From: Heterobasidion occidentale
Taxonomy: Eukaryota; Basidiomycota; Agaricomycetes; Russulales; Bondarzewiaceae
Assembly: GCA_039111635.1 (NCBI GenBank)
Contig: JBCAQO010000081.1
Span: 1 to 35,540 of the forward strand
Length of the DNA: 35,540 nt
Direction: 5' to 3'
Numbering within the stretch: position 1 is the stretch's first letter; each line of letters opens with the position of its first letter. Of the stretch, positions 1 through 11,447 are shown in pieces. The notes below the pieces were generated by a model that saw only the letters and a list, made by a program, of their open reading frames with translations, did not search any database and had not been told where the DNA came from. Both the position numbers and the translations under genes were made by a program.

Positions 1-675
1 GTTCCTTGTCCAAGGTCAACCATCTGACGCACGCTTTCATTTTTGTCTGCATTCCTGAAGTTTTGCTGGATTCTACTTGTGGGAACTTGGAAGGCGCCTT
101 ACTGTATCAGAACTCATCGACAGTCTCCACTGCCGTCGTCATCCCCTTGCGCCAGCCCTTCGTTTGCTGCCGTCTCCTGCCGATCCATGTAATCTAGCGC
201 AAGTTTGTTTGAAGGCCCCACTTCTCGCCACAGCCCCTCCAACCCTTTCTTACCCGAGGATGTGAATGGCATTGGACGTGACGGGAGGATAGTAAACACA
301 TTCGATTACTAGGGTACGCATGACGATCTCGATCCTGTCAACATCATGGCCAGAATGTAAGTCGCTGAGTACTAGGCATTGCTCGCCATGACAGCGGGCT
401 CTATGTCATGCTGGAGCTAATAACAACACGTCTGGTCTACAACAACAGCGTCTCTTTCTCTCTACTCGTACATTGAGTGCCCCAACAGGGACAGGAACAT
501 GTTTAGAATCGAATGTTCCCTCGTGGGCTTATCGCTGGGAAGTACAATTCTCTACCTATCTCGTGTCCTCGGGATGCGGTGCGTCACAGCCACTGCCGCA
601 TATAAGAGCATGGCATAGCTCAATATCGATCTTCAGCAGGACCACTCTGATCATCTCCCCAGTGACCCAAGCCGC
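1..675. other. No recognised gene (left flank)
   Basis: Only short, mutually overlapping frames occur here and none has recognisable protein features. The stretch probably includes the upstream sequence of the decayed F-box gene that follows. Confidence 0.4.
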
Positions 676-1853
676 ATGGCTCCTTTGCCTTACGATCTTC
701 TCAAGGCCATCGTTGACAGAGTATCTCGAGGCTCGGACCAACTACGGATTCGATTGTCCAAACAGGGATCTCTGTGCTTTGGCCACGCCACACGCGTTTC
801 AGCACGTTAGGATCAGGAATACCCTCGCAAGTGCTATGAGATTCAGTGAAATCTTTGCGGCACGGGTACTTAGCCCAGTATATTGAAGCAATTGCATCCA
901 AGAGTTCCCTGCAATCGATCTTGGTAAGCTCTGTTTGCACGACTTCAATAGCTGAGTTCAAACTTGATATCAGGTTCGAAGGAAGAGTGGCTCATGCTGG
1001 ACTCCCTCGCGTCTTTGTTTTCACAACTCCACAAACTTCCTGTGCTCAGGGCTCTGTCATTGTGGTTCGACCCCCAGCACCATCTCCCTGCAGCACATCT
1101 CCAATGCGCGATCCTGGCTGCTATCACCGGTCCAACACGGCCTCCCTTCTTGACTTCTCTTACCATTCTCCATCTTGCTCCCATTCCCAACCGACCTATA
1201 CAAGTCCATCATTTCAGAATCTCGTGGACTCGCTAGACAGTCTGCGTATCACGATTGGCCCAAATCGCAATCGTATCTCACAGTCCTCCCTTTAAGACTT
1301 TCTGGGAGCGGACAATGCAATATCAAGTCTTGAACCACTCAGCTCTCTCTCCCAATCGCTCACGTTGCTCAGTCTTCAAAGCAGTGAGGATGTCGGCGTT
1401 ATTCCCAGGGTGGACTTCTCGCGGTTGAACCTTCCTCACTCGCACACCTCTCTTTGGAAGGGATTCTTTTCAATGATGATACCCAAGTCGAGGACTTCAT
1501 CGTCCGTCATAAATGCACACTAAAGGCGCTGCATCTAAAAGAGTGCAAAATGGCAGTCGACGAAGAGGAACTGCCTCGCATCCGTGCGGGAGATCTGGAT
1601 TCGTTTCGCTGACGAACTAGACGCGTTGGTGGATCTTGAAGTGGTACAGTGCGTATCGGCGTACAGTCTTAGGGCCCACCGGGTTCCCCGTTATAAGCCC
1701 AGGTATTACACGAGACTAGACGTCTTCATGGAGCACCATTCGTATCATGTAGTCCACACGTTGATGCCAGGAGAGGAGGGCGATAGTGAGGCTCTGCTCG
1801 GGCTTGAGAGCTTGGTGGCGAGACGTCGTGCTTTTCTAGGGATGCCGCTATAG
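676..1853 (+). pseudogene. Decayed F-box/LRR-type protein gene
   Basis: F-box proteins recruit substrates to SCF ubiquitin ligases, and agaricomycetes carry large families of about 400-500 residues. The order of conserved blocks fits that family. An F-box-like start (MAPLPYDLLKAIVDRV) begins at 676. A shifted frame then reads DLCALATPHAFQHVRI, the usual second half of this F-box (about 770-815). Leucine-rich blocks follow: LHKLPVLRALSLWF (about 1025-1065), PPFLTSLTILHLAPIP (about 1140-1190) and VDSLDSLRITIG (about 1225). Later blocks, VEDFIVRHKCTLKALHLKEC (about 1490-1550) and the tail from 1584 to the stop at 1851-1853, lie in other frames. At least four frame changes without convincing splice sites separate the blocks, so the gene looks dead. 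Heavy sequencing error is a less likely alternative. The identification rests on family pattern, not a search. Confidence 0.6.
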
Positions 1854-3183
1854 ACCTCCGCGTTGGCTGGCATCAGCATAAATCATCTCGCGCGTCAGAT
1901 GGTTCGACCTGGTCCTCACCCAATTTACGACTTACTTACGATGTCGATGAAATAGTGGTGGGTTGGAACATTACATCGACTGCCCGGAAGGGATGGGAAT
2001 AGTGAATCTTCGAGCTGAGCTGTCTCTAAGGAATCCACTGCTAGTATCTATTAGGATATGCTTCTACTCTCTCCTGCTGCATAGCTATTTTTTCGCATGT
2101 TATCCGCGCTTCCATGTCATATACAGTATCTGATCTCCGTAAGGCCACTTGTGCTCGGGTCGGCATGAAATTGAGTGAGGTGTCCAACTGAGACCGCTGC
2201 GTGTTATGAACCTGCAGGATTCTGCATTCATCTCCGGGTTTACTACGCGGTACCTATCAGATAAAGCGTCTTCGCGCGTCAGAAGGATCCAATGGGACAT
2301 CATAACTGCTATATCGAGTTGAGATGTAGACGTGAGCTGAGCTGGACAGAGCTAAACCTCCACCGGGTTAACAGCACCTTCTCACGGTAGTGACACAGGA
2401 ATCGGTGGGGCACAGGTGTGATTATGGTGCGAATGATATACCAAGACAGATGAGGCCGGCAACAACACCGACAGTGCACAGGCTGGCCAACGCGTCTAGA
2501 TGAGGGCTATAGATGTGGTCAAACCGCTTGTTCAACAACACAGATTCCTCTAGGGATCTTATCATCACATCATCACCACCAACTGCGATGTCAACCCCGT
2601 TGAGATCTTCTTTTTGCTAGTGATACCGCCGCGGGGGGGGGGGAAATCTGTGCATGCAAGTTTGCCCTCAATCGCTTCGAAGGGGATTTCAATGTCGAAA
2701 GGGGAAGAGCACGATGCACAGCTGCTGAGCGCTTGGAAAGTGAAAGAGAAGAGGGAGGCCGGTACCGGAGGGTACCGGTGAAGATCGGCGCGATGATGGA
2801 CTGATGATGGCTGTGGGAGCAACGAAAGGACAGCAGCCAAGGCCGCTGAGTTCAAAAATGACGGATATCCGTCACAACTCACCCTCTTTCCGTCGAGCAA
2901 ATTCTAACATAATGATGCGCTCAGGTTCTCCTTCTCGCCCTCACCTCTCTACACACATCACTACACCGGCGGGAGACTTCTCCCCAGGCCCTAGAGCTGC
3001 CGGCCCTTGGATCCGACGGAGGACAATCTACACGGCGGCTGCGCTTTCTCCTGGCACCTTCCTGAGCCTTATTCCGCAGCATCGCTTTGGCGGGCGTCCC
3101 CGCCATAAAACAACACCCTATTCTCACGTCTTGACATCCATTTCCCCCTTGTATTCCTATCCCGGGCTCGGCGAGGTAGCGCG
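1854..3183. other. Intergenic, no recognised gene; 11-G tract
   Basis: No frame here looks like a real gene. An uninterrupted run of 11 G lies at 2633-2643. CT-rich sequence immediately upstream of 3184 fits a promoter and 5' leader for the mannosyltransferase. A 127-codon open frame at 2804-3187 has low-complexity, promoter-like composition and was not called. Confidence 0.4.
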
Positions 3184-4950
3184 ATGAGCAAGTTTGTGCG
3201 GTCCATGGGCGCAGTGGCGGTAGTTTTCGTGCGTCATATCGAGCGTCTTTCGTTGGAAATATCTGACTTTTCAATTGCAGGTCCTCGTCTTCTCTCTCCT
3301 TCGCCTTTTCACAGAGCCTTTCGCACATCTCAAGCCCGTTTATGGTCTCGTAGGATCGGAACACTCAGTCAATGGCGTTCCGGATTCGTTCTATTCTTCA
3401 AGAGAACAAAATTAGCCATCCCCATTCCCCCCCCCCGGTGTCTCTCAAGCAAATCCCTTCTTGTTACGCAAGGCCAACGCAACGCTCGTTATGCTCGCGA
3501 GGAACTCGGATTTGGACGGTGTTATCCGCAGTGTACGAGAAGTGGAGGACAAGTTCAACAAAAAGTTCAACTATCCATGGGTATTTTGAATGAGGAGCCG
3601 TTCTCGGATGAGTTCAAAAGGTGCGCCGTGATTTTGTTCGTAGTGTCTAGCATCAAATAAAACTGCCCTGCCAGACGAGTGGGCAACCTCATTGGCGCTG
3701 TCGTTCATTTCGGTCAGATCCCACGGGAGCACTGGCATCAGCCGGATTGGATAGATGAAACAAGAGCTACCAACGCGCGGAACAAGATGGTCGAAGATAA
3801 CATCATCTATGGGGGCAGTGTCTCGTGAGTCATGCGTCTCGAATCAGACGGAAACACATCGTTGAGCTGACCCATCACAGATACCGCAACATGTGCCGCT
3901 TTAACTCTGGTGTACGCATCTCTTTCACTGAAATCTTTAAACATAATAGAAAAATTGAATAAGCGCGGTGTTTCTGTCATGTAGTTCTTCTATCGTCACG
4001 AACTACTCCAACAGTACCGCTACTACTGGCGCGTCGAGTACGTTTATATTTTGCCTATACTCGATAAATGCTGACTTTGGCGGATTTCAGGCCAGATGTT
4101 CATTTCCATTGCGATGTGAACTTCGACCCATTCTTATACATGCAAAGCAACAACAAAACTTATGGTACTCAAAAGTACTTCCCCTCTGCCTATCTCACAC
4201 TTATTTCGAAATAGGCTTTACAATTACAATGTACGAATTCGAGGCCACAATCCCCACACTATGGGCAACCGCCAAGGGTAACCCGTTTACTTATCCTGAC
4301 TGTTTTCGTACTAACTCGACCCAATCGATATAGAATTCATTGATCAACATCCACAATACCTATCCCCCGACAATGCAATGGGTTTCGTGTCTGACAACCA
4401 CGGTAACAACTACAACCTATGTCATTGTACGTCCATATATGGCCCTCTCCGAGTTATCACACGCGGTTGCTAACATCGAAAAATGATCCGCAGTCTGGAG
4501 TAACTTTGAGATTGCTGACATGGACTTCTGGCGAGGAGAGGCATACACTAAGTTCTTCGAGTTCTTGGATTCCAAGGGTGGATTCTACTACGAGGTAAGA
4601 TATCGTCCATGCCCATTCTTGCCTTGATGGATGAATGCGAATGTTGATAAACCTGATCAACTTGTAGCGGTGGGGCGATGCTCCGGTACACTCGATCGCT
4701 GCGGCGCTATTCGCGCGCAAAGACCAGCTCCACTTCTTCCGCGAGATCGGATATGAACACAACCCGTACACGCACTGTCCGAAGGAGAAGGACCTCTGGC
4801 AACGAGGGCGCTGCACGTGTGATCCAGGCAAGAGTTTCGGTACGTCATCTTTCTCCCTGCCCGACTTCCGTCCTGACCGTTGTTCGTGTGGTCGCAGATT
4901 ACGACGGCTACTCGTGCTTGAGCAAGTGGGACAGGTTTATGGGTGTATAA
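3184..4950 (+). CDS. GT15 alpha-1,2-mannosyltransferase (KTR/KRE2/MNT1 family), one-base frame break
   Basis: This Golgi type II membrane enzyme family transfers mannose from GDP-mannose onto O- and N-linked glycans. I place exons at 3184-3228, 3281-3337, 3416-3620, 3675-3824, 3881-3911, 3985-4037, 4091-4164, 4215-4277, 4334-4426, 4494-4594, 4668-4839 and 4898-4950. A short cytoplasmic tail and a hydrophobic anchor (AVAVVFVLVFSLLRLF) span exons 1-2. Catalytic-domain landmarks follow in order: RVEPDVHFHCDVNFDPF, FTITMYEFEATIPTLW, CHFWSNFEIADMDFWR, FYYERWGDAPVHSIAAALF and a cysteine-rich end, RGRCTCDPGKSFDYDGYSC. Everything is collinear except at about 3585, where PWVF and LNEEPF lie in different frames because a T run has 4 rather than 5 bases. 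Restoring it gives a 365-residue product, a normal length. The intron at 3338-3415 has a weak donor (GTTTAT) but removes an in-frame TAG at 3413. The family call is firm, and whether this copy works is open. Confidence 0.93.
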
Positions 4951-6328
4951 GCAGCTCATTCCTGCCCACATTCTTTGTGTGTGTAGGCTTTTGCTAGAAT
5001 GGCGAGTGAATGTCGTAGAGGCGCGGACCCGTGGTCACGATAACTTATTTTATTCATTCCCCCCGCACAGTGCGCACATGTACTCTGTTTTATTACATAG
5101 ATTCATCCCCCCTATACTGTTACCTGTCACACGCGGATGCATCACAACCTACCACATACTCTACCAGTGTGCAGATTCCGTGTACATGTGACACAGATGC
5201 GTCACACTCCGATACTATTTTTCTAAATTATTCTATATGCCTGTCACGATCTGTCACGCTGAAGTGTCCTTTTGCCAAACTTGATCATTGCCACATCGGA
5301 AATTGCAGCGAAATGACATTCTTATATAAAGTAATATAAGCTATGTAATAACCATAATATATCCAATACTTTTACATCGTACGGGCAAGCCATACATGAG
5401 GCGGCACGGTTGGTAGATACCACAACATCCCTCAGGCTTCCCGAACTTCACAAAGAATATCAGATATGGGATTAGAAGGTGAAGATGAGCAGGAATGCAA
5501 CACCGATGACCTCTGGTAAGCAAAAGATTAAAGATAATGAAGTGACATATCAATCATACTTCTGGGTACACAGCACAAGTATCTAGTCAAGTAATGCCCG
5601 GTGATGTTGGTGAAACTCTCCATCAACAACAGGTTGACAGCAAATGTCAAGAAATGGAGGAAATATAGCCATGGTTCAAGGTTGATGCACATGCATCGGA
5701 GGGACAGCCCTCGAGACAGCCAACAAGAATGTTATGTGATTCAAAGTAGTACCAATCATTGTAATAGACGGCGGGATTTGCGAAGGCTATTATCTTTGTC
5801 AGACTGATGTTCTCGGCCAACACATGCAAGAATTTTAGATAAGATCAACCTACATCAGGGAGAAGGGTTTCGTAAAGGTCAATAAGAAAGCCGAATTGTC
5901 AGCAATAGAGCCTACCTTTATAATTAACGATGGAGTTGCCGGTGCCGACAATCCTTGCCAGACTGACGTTCACGGCCAACACATGCGAGAGTGACAATGT
6001 TCGTCCAGACTTGATCGCGCAACATCAGCGCGATACTGAGTCTGAATGTGAGTAAAAATGAATCAGAAGCAAAATGATTGCGAAATGCAGTAAGAAAGCC
6101 GCACGATTGACTGCGATTATCAAGACCTGGACATATGATGGAGTCCGGTCAGGCTTGACACATTAATTGTTCAAATGATTAAGAAATAGCAACGTCTAGC
6201 GAGGATATCTACTATTGTAACTAATTATGATGATTGCAGAAGCTACTATCATTGGAAGGAAAGATATAGTCCCTTCTGCACACAAGATGAAGCGACAGAT
6301 GATAGGCATTGATACCGTGAAAAGCATA
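4951..6328. other. No confident gene; possible membrane-protein relics on the minus strand, partly duplicated
   Basis: Minus-strand pieces at about 5945-6040 (IVTLACVLAVNVSLARIVG) and 5770-5830 (LHVLAENISLTKIIAFANP) resemble each other. Both are hydrophobic and sit near splice-like signals. At DNA level about 5790-5905 and 5945-6105 are diverged direct repeats. Another hydrophobic minus-strand frame lies at 5341-5553. These may be remnants of a multi-pass membrane protein gene with one duplicated exon. I do not recognise the family. Confidence 0.3.
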
Positions 6329-7732
6329 TTATACTGCCCGACGTCTAGTACGTTCCTCAACGGTAGGCTCCCTTGAGATAGGATCCTTCCTCGCCTCAGC
6401 CGCTTTTCTCTGAGCCCTTCTTTCTCTGATCTTGGCCAGCGCACTGTTGGTTGATGCTGCGGGGTGAGCTGAAGAAAAACTGGGAAAAATCTGACTTCAA
6501 AGAATGTCAGAAAGGGTCGAAGATACTTTGAGATACGTACCAGTTCCACCATAATAATAGCGCGTCAACTTCCTCCTTTTCCTCCACATCCTCAAACAAT
6601 TCCAATACACTATTGAAGAAACGCTCTGAGTCGGTGACAGTATCTGTTCGAGAAAATACAGCTGACGACGAGAGGGAAAATCGAGCCTAGAAAGGGGAAT
6701 CAGAAGCAACATGCGAAGGGGTCTCTTAACAGCTACCTGCGTGGCAATGTAAGCGATCGATGCCGGTGTGACGCATTTCATACCGTGAATCCGCGCGTTC
6801 CCAGACCTTGTGGCCCTCGCATCCTTTTCCACTGAACTTGGAGATGTAAACACGTGCTTATAGGCCTATGAACATCAGCATGCGAGTTCGTCGAAAGTAC
6901 CAGATAGAAACATACTGAGACGAGCAGCTGGCTCTTGAAAAGCCCCTTCCATGGGTCATCAGAATCGTACCGATAACCAGCATATAGAAAAATGGGCCAC
7001 TGGTCTCCTGGAATAAGCATTTCACCGTCTCGCAATTTCCGTTTGATACTGTTCGAGTGAGATGAACGGGAAAAAATGAGATTATTTGATCTTACTCAGG
7101 ATTCGACCAATCCAATCCTGCAGGGCAAAGCAGCGCTCCTGTCTGTTCATGGCGAAAGCCCCGATCTGATTTCATGTTACGGGAGAGTGGCGGAATAAGG
7201 GATTGGCCTCGAGGAGTGATCCAATCGAGGATAGGGCCTTTCATACTCTTTGTATCGTCCGATCTAGCGCTAGACACCCCTTTTTGAATCTGCCCTACCG
7301 TTAAATAGCCACACTCAAGGTGATGCGGTCACACTTACTAGTTCCCCTATGTGCATGATCTCCTCGTCAGAGCCTTCCTGTAGGCGCTCTTCAAGATGGG
7401 GGACCATCCGAAGTAATTCTTCATAAACCTTGTACTCCCGCCTCTGCCTATCAAACAATGAAACACGCAGTGCATGACAAGAATGATTGATTCAGCGAGT
7501 TGGCCTTAGATAGGAACGGCTCACTCATATGTCAAGGACTCAGGCTCCTCAGCCAGCTCTCCCATTCTAAGAAGACCACGTGTGATTATAGACTGGACGT
7601 TGCAAAGAGCGTGTACAGTCCGTCCAAAATGACGACCGTGATGAACAAGCGGATCTGTGAGACACCTTGCGGAGGGTCAGAGGTCGCCCAGGCAGGCGAG
7701 GCAAAGTAGTGCTTACGGCCTTTTCCTGGGGC
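6329..7732 (-). CDS. DUF6698 domain protein
   Basis: DUF6698 proteins are an expanded agaricomycete family of unknown function. Reading on the minus strand, exons are 7717-7732, 7525-7654, 7339-7447, 7096-7289, 6916-7048, 6737-6865, 6541-6686 and 6329-6479, with introns of 47-77 nt. Landmarks are GHPLVHHGRHFGRTVHAL and the helix EELLRMVPHLEERLQEG. They are followed by the signature SARSDDTKSMKGPILDW, then DGEMLIPGDQWPIFLYAGYR, GMKCVTPASIAYIATQ and a basic tail ending ERTRRRAV at the stop (6329-6331). All exons join in frame with no disruption, so the gene looks functional. The first coding exon is not resolved: an in-frame TAG ends just before 7717 as part of a CTAG acceptor, so another exon lies upstream, perhaps starting at the ATG at 7876-7878. 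It is divergent from the gene at 8039 and shares its promoter. Confidence 0.85.
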
Positions 7733-7871
7733 CTAGTTGAAGAGCACTAGGCTGACGTTTATCACCAAGAGAGTGGTCCTCAGGCATGGAAGTAAGAACG
7801 GTGCGTCGATGAGAAAACGGGCGTGGGACCTGGTATCGCGTCCAAAGTTTTTAACGAGCGAGCAAGCGAAC

Positions 7872-7922
7872 GAGTCATAAACTATGGTGAGTCAGAAAGT
7901 CAGTGGGAGTCAGAGCGAGTCA
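7872..7922. promoter_or_regulatory. Cluster of four GAGTCA (Gcn4/AP-1-like) sites in a divergent promoter
   Basis: GAGTCA occurs at 7872-7877, 7889-7894, 7907-7912 and 7917-7922. The second is a full TGAGTCA, matching the TGASTCA consensus of bZIP factors of the Gcn4/AP-1 class. The cluster lies between two divergently transcribed genes. Binding is an inference from sequence only. Confidence 0.4.
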
Positions 7923-8038
7923 CCTCGGGTAGGAGGAGGAAGGTCGGGCTTCGGGTATCCAAGCCAATTCGAAGCGACCCTCAAGGGTATTTAGGACATT
8001 GACCTGCTCAAGGCCATCTCATCCTGCACTGCCTAGCC

Positions 8039-9052
8039 ATGTCGTCCCAACCTTTAACTCGCGAATCACTGGTCATCTCCATCCCTTCTCGTCATCGCCG
8101 ATACCTGGACAAGGTTCGGGGATCTGACAACGCGGTTTTTCAGTACGACATTCAAACAGGGGAGATGATTCCATGGAAGTGGTGGGTCTTGTCACCTCAA
8201 AAATTTGAAATGTCTGACGCACAATGCAGGCCCGTAAGCTTAAGGGAGGGGGACCGTGTCGTGCCTTCGTCTCTGAGGAAACACCGCCTGACGAATAGAT
8301 TTCTCGGGCCGTGTTGTTTGTGCCCCTTGCTCGAGAGAAACGGACCACCGGTGTTCACGGAGGCAGCTATGTATCTTGCAACGTCGGGTCCTTTCCATGG
8401 TCAATACATTGCTCGATGCGCACATGGAGTGTGTGGATATATAGGTCAGTCCCCATCCAATGAGCGTGAATACACACGACTTACCAATCTCACAAGTTCG
8501 CCTCGAGCATGCCTACCAACGTATTGGTTGTCCAGTGCATATGTACGCGCCTCGTGGTGAGCACCTCGAGATCAATCTCTAGGTCTAGAATTGACTCCCA
8601 CGCAGAGGCAACCGAAGCGCGCCCACGACCAGTGCTACACTTTAGCGAAGCAGGATATGTCCCCCTGAACCCCTTTCCAATGCCTCTGAAACGCACTCAC
8701 GCACAAATCGGTGAGTGTCAGTACCTGTTTGACATTCAGGTGTAACTCACTCACCATTTCAGATGTAACCTCGAACGAAAACCCACTTCTCCGCCTTGTG
8801 CAAAGGCGCCGTGTCTCTACTCAATATCGACCAAACCCGTTGTATGACCTCCTTCGACAGATGGACACGAACATTTATCCAGGTGTTTCCGAAGAGGCCT
8901 TTTCCAAATTCTTTGTGAAGTGCTCCTGTCGATTGATCACGACCCGTCGGGCCTTCGCTCACCACGAATGCCCGTTGGAAGTAATTGATCTCACCACAGA
9001 TTCAGATAATCAAGGGGGAGATACCGATGAGGAGCAAGCTACAGAACTCTAG
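8039..9052 (+). CDS. Cysteine/histidine-rich protein with C-terminal SIM-like motif, unknown function
   Basis: Exons 8039-8181, 8230-8444, 8497-8556, 8606-8710 and 8763-9052 join to an uninterrupted 270-residue protein. I do not recognise a named domain. It has paired cysteines in RFLGPCCLCPL, a Cys/His block YIARCAHGVCGYIV, and a C-terminal KCSCRLITTRRAFAHHEC that could bind zinc. The end reads EVIDLTTDSD followed by acidic residues. A hydrophobic V-I-D-L-T core plus Ser/Asp is the classic form of a SUMO-interacting motif. Intron 1 (8182-8229) is 48 nt and free of stops, so retaining it would insert 16 residues without breaking the frame. The gene is divergent from the DUF6698 gene and convergent with the Ulp1 protease gene. 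Structure is well supported; function is unknown. Confidence 0.8.
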
Positions 9053-9078
9053 AAAATTAGTACCAAAGCGTTGACACC

Positions 9079-9170
9079 ATAGGATTCATATACAGCCATT
9101 ACAGTCAGCATAGAATTAATGTACAGCCATTAGACTCAACACCATAGGATTGATACGTAGCCACTCATTT
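9079..9170. repeat. Small three-copy minisatellite between convergent genes
   Basis: Three imperfect units start at about 9079, 9110 and 9144, each beginning ATAG(G/A)ATT and followed by a TACAGCCATT-like block. They sit between the 3' ends of the cysteine-rich gene and the Ulp1 gene. Confidence 0.5.
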
Positions 9171-9343
9171 CAATATGAACCGGCTCATATGCATGAAGAT
9201 CAAGTTGTGGGAATGGTAAAAGTGCGTATTAAGGGAAGAACCAAAGACTCAATGGTCAGCAAGTCTGCGAGACAGAACAGTAGTGGCCATGTTCTACAGA
9301 CTCGACAGCATATGACTTTGAGTCTGCACATTACGCTACGTAC

Positions 9344-11214
9344 TCACCTTCCCGAGAGCTGTTGCCATTCATCAGAAAGTTTGAGGAGTTCTGCCTTCAG
9401 CATCTCACGCATGGTGGGAACGACGCCCGCCTCCCATTCTATTTCTGCCCCTGATGCATGCCCCTTCTTCAATGTCTTGCATGATGGCCCAAGGGCAATA
9501 GATCAGGATTCGTGATAGCAAGCATCGTGAAGACTTACCGATGTCGGTCTCATGAACATATCCGGGTTTTTCATGAAAAGATAGTTGAAGTGGAGAAGGT
9601 ACAAGCCACAATCATACTGATTGGGTTGCATGGGCACCTGACGAGGACATTCATTCGAGGCATACATCATACACAACAAATGTGACCCACCTCAAACTGT
9701 TTTGCATGCGGTTCGAACAGAGGCGTGATATTGATTCGGGCCTTGACCTCCTCACATAGATACTCAGCTAAGCGCCGGCCCGTATTCCGACGCTTTCGGT
9801 TGAGAGAATCGAATATAAAGATTTGCGTACTGGCAAAGATCAATTAGGAGTAACAGTGAAACGATCATCATCGTTATGGCTCACGCGTGGACCCAACTTG
9901 ATGTAGTCGAGCCTTCGCTATCCGACAACATAGTCCATCCAAGTCGGTGCGCCGAATCAACGGCAAAAACAGTATTGTATTTAGCTGGCGGGCGCTCGAA
10001 TAGGCCTTGTGGATGGCTTATGACTGCCAAGTACCAATGCTGTTCCGCCCTATCAGTCATGTCTCAGCAATGTAGTCACGGAACTAAGAAGCTTGCTCGC
10101 ACTCATCATGTATAGGGACGATCAAGAACTTCTTGCTGAAGATATCGACTCTGTTTGTATGACTTTTGGCTGCTTCATAGCCAGCTCGTCTACGAAAAAA
10201 AAATAAGCGATCTTCACAGCGCTCCATGAGACGTAACTCACAATCGCGTATAGAAAAACGTGCTATATATGTGTACCTGGTCCATAGCAACAGAATCCTT
10301 CACCCTTGACTTGGCATACCACAGTCTTTGTGTTCATATGAGCGAGCACTCGGGTTTCGGATAAAATCGAACACTTACTTTAAACCAAGATTAATGAGAT
10401 TATCATTTAAGAATCTGCGAGGTTTTAGTCGCTCCATATCCTGTGGTCCGATATCAATCGCGCCATGGCCAACAAAGGGGTAAGTCAAAATACTGTAGAA
10501 AGTCGAGAATAAGTGACAATTTGTATGTATTCATTGATACATACATCACGCGAGTGTCCGATCGAGCAGATGAGTCAGATTGCTTTGGCAAAGGTACTTT
10601 CGTGGGCAGCTCTACCTCAACATCATCATCTTCAGACGTGAGAGAACTGAGTGGAGAGGATGGAGGAATAGGTAATGCCTCTGAGACCGTTGGCAACGAA
10701 GCATCCTCTAGAGCTGATGCTGGAGTATTTGAGGAATTGAAGAGAGGTGGGGGCGCCGGCACGGTTCCTGTGCCAGATCGTGGAAAACCAGTGTCAAGAG
10801 ATGATGCTTGTGTGCGAGATGTTTTGATTGGCTTTGAGCCAAGAGACAAAAGAGGCTTCGTTTTTGAGATATATCGTGGCGAGATTGTGTTCGAGGCTAC
10901 CGCTATAGTTGAAGAATTTTTTGATTCATAGAAAGACTTCTGTCGGCGTACGGCAAATGTAGGATGCGAAGATGCTGCACTCTGTTGCAAGGGTCGTTCG
11001 GATCGTGCCGCATGTTTCCTATGGTATGATCTATATCGGCGGCGTCTGGAAGGCACGCATATCAGACTTACGCAATGGGGCACAAAGCAGACTTGGATAA
11101 CACCCGCTTAGTGTGCGCAAGAGGCGATGGCACTCGCAAGGTGCTGGGTGGCAGAGACGCACTAGCATAATCTTGTGTGAGAAAGGCTGAGATCGTGCGT
11201 GACAGAGTGAACAT
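9344..11214 (-). CDS. Ulp1/SENP family (C48) SUMO protease
   Basis: Ulp1 proteases mature SUMO and remove it from targets, usually at the nucleus. Exons on the minus strand are 11072-11214, 10545-11045, 10379-10492, 10242-10325, 10103-10189, 9885-10049, 9691-9829, 9539-9637 and 9344-9475. They sum to 1464 nt, 487 residues plus stop, with no frame break. The first roughly 215 residues are Ser/Pro-rich and disordered-looking. The C48 domain starts at ILTYPFVGHGAIDIG, then LKPRRFLNDNLINLGLKLW, QVHIYSTFFYTRL and DIFSKKFLIVPIHDE. Catalytic residues are visible: His in EQHWYLAVI, Asp in IFIFDSLNRK, and Gln and Cys in MQPNQYDCGLYLLHF. The intron at 11046-11071 is only 26 nt. An alternative ATG upstream at 11282-11284 does not join in frame by the obvious donor. 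The stop TGA overlaps a possible GTGAGT donor, so a longer C-terminus is possible. Confidence 0.92.
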
Positions 11215-11389
11215 ACCTCGCCGACGCAAACCCCATAACAGCGTGCATCCTCGCCACAAGATCCTTCGGCGGTGGTTTCTTCATGGAGCGAGCTAGCTCC
11301 GCATCTTCAGGATTCAATAGCATGATTTGTCTGGACGTCGAAAGGCTGAAGCGATGGACATTCGAAGTTTACTCGTCGAGCACAGCAGT

Positions 11390-11447
11390 CCTGCAATGAG
11401 CAAGACTGAGTGATGTCGGTCACCCGATACCACCTGCAATGAGCAAG
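11390..11447 (-). repeat. Direct pair of the 15-bp CTTGCTCATTGCAGG motif
   Basis: On the minus strand the motif lies at 11447-11433 and again at 11404-11390, 43 bp apart, in the intergenic stretch upstream of the Ulp1 gene. Identical pairs recur at 28.1 and 34.1 kb. It could be a transcription-factor site pair or a remnant of a small mobile element. Confidence 0.6.

Noticed and set aside
2804..3187. 127-codon open frame upstream of the mannosyltransferase
   Set aside because: Low-complexity Ser/Pro/Arg composition, opposed by an equally long minus-strand frame, and lying in the likely promoter or leader.
9539..9637. Suspected frameshift in the Ulp1 exon after the catalytic cysteine
   Set aside because: Recounting the T run (four bases) gives a continuous frame through HFNYLFMKNPDMFMRP. 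The whole CDS sums to 1464 nt without a break.
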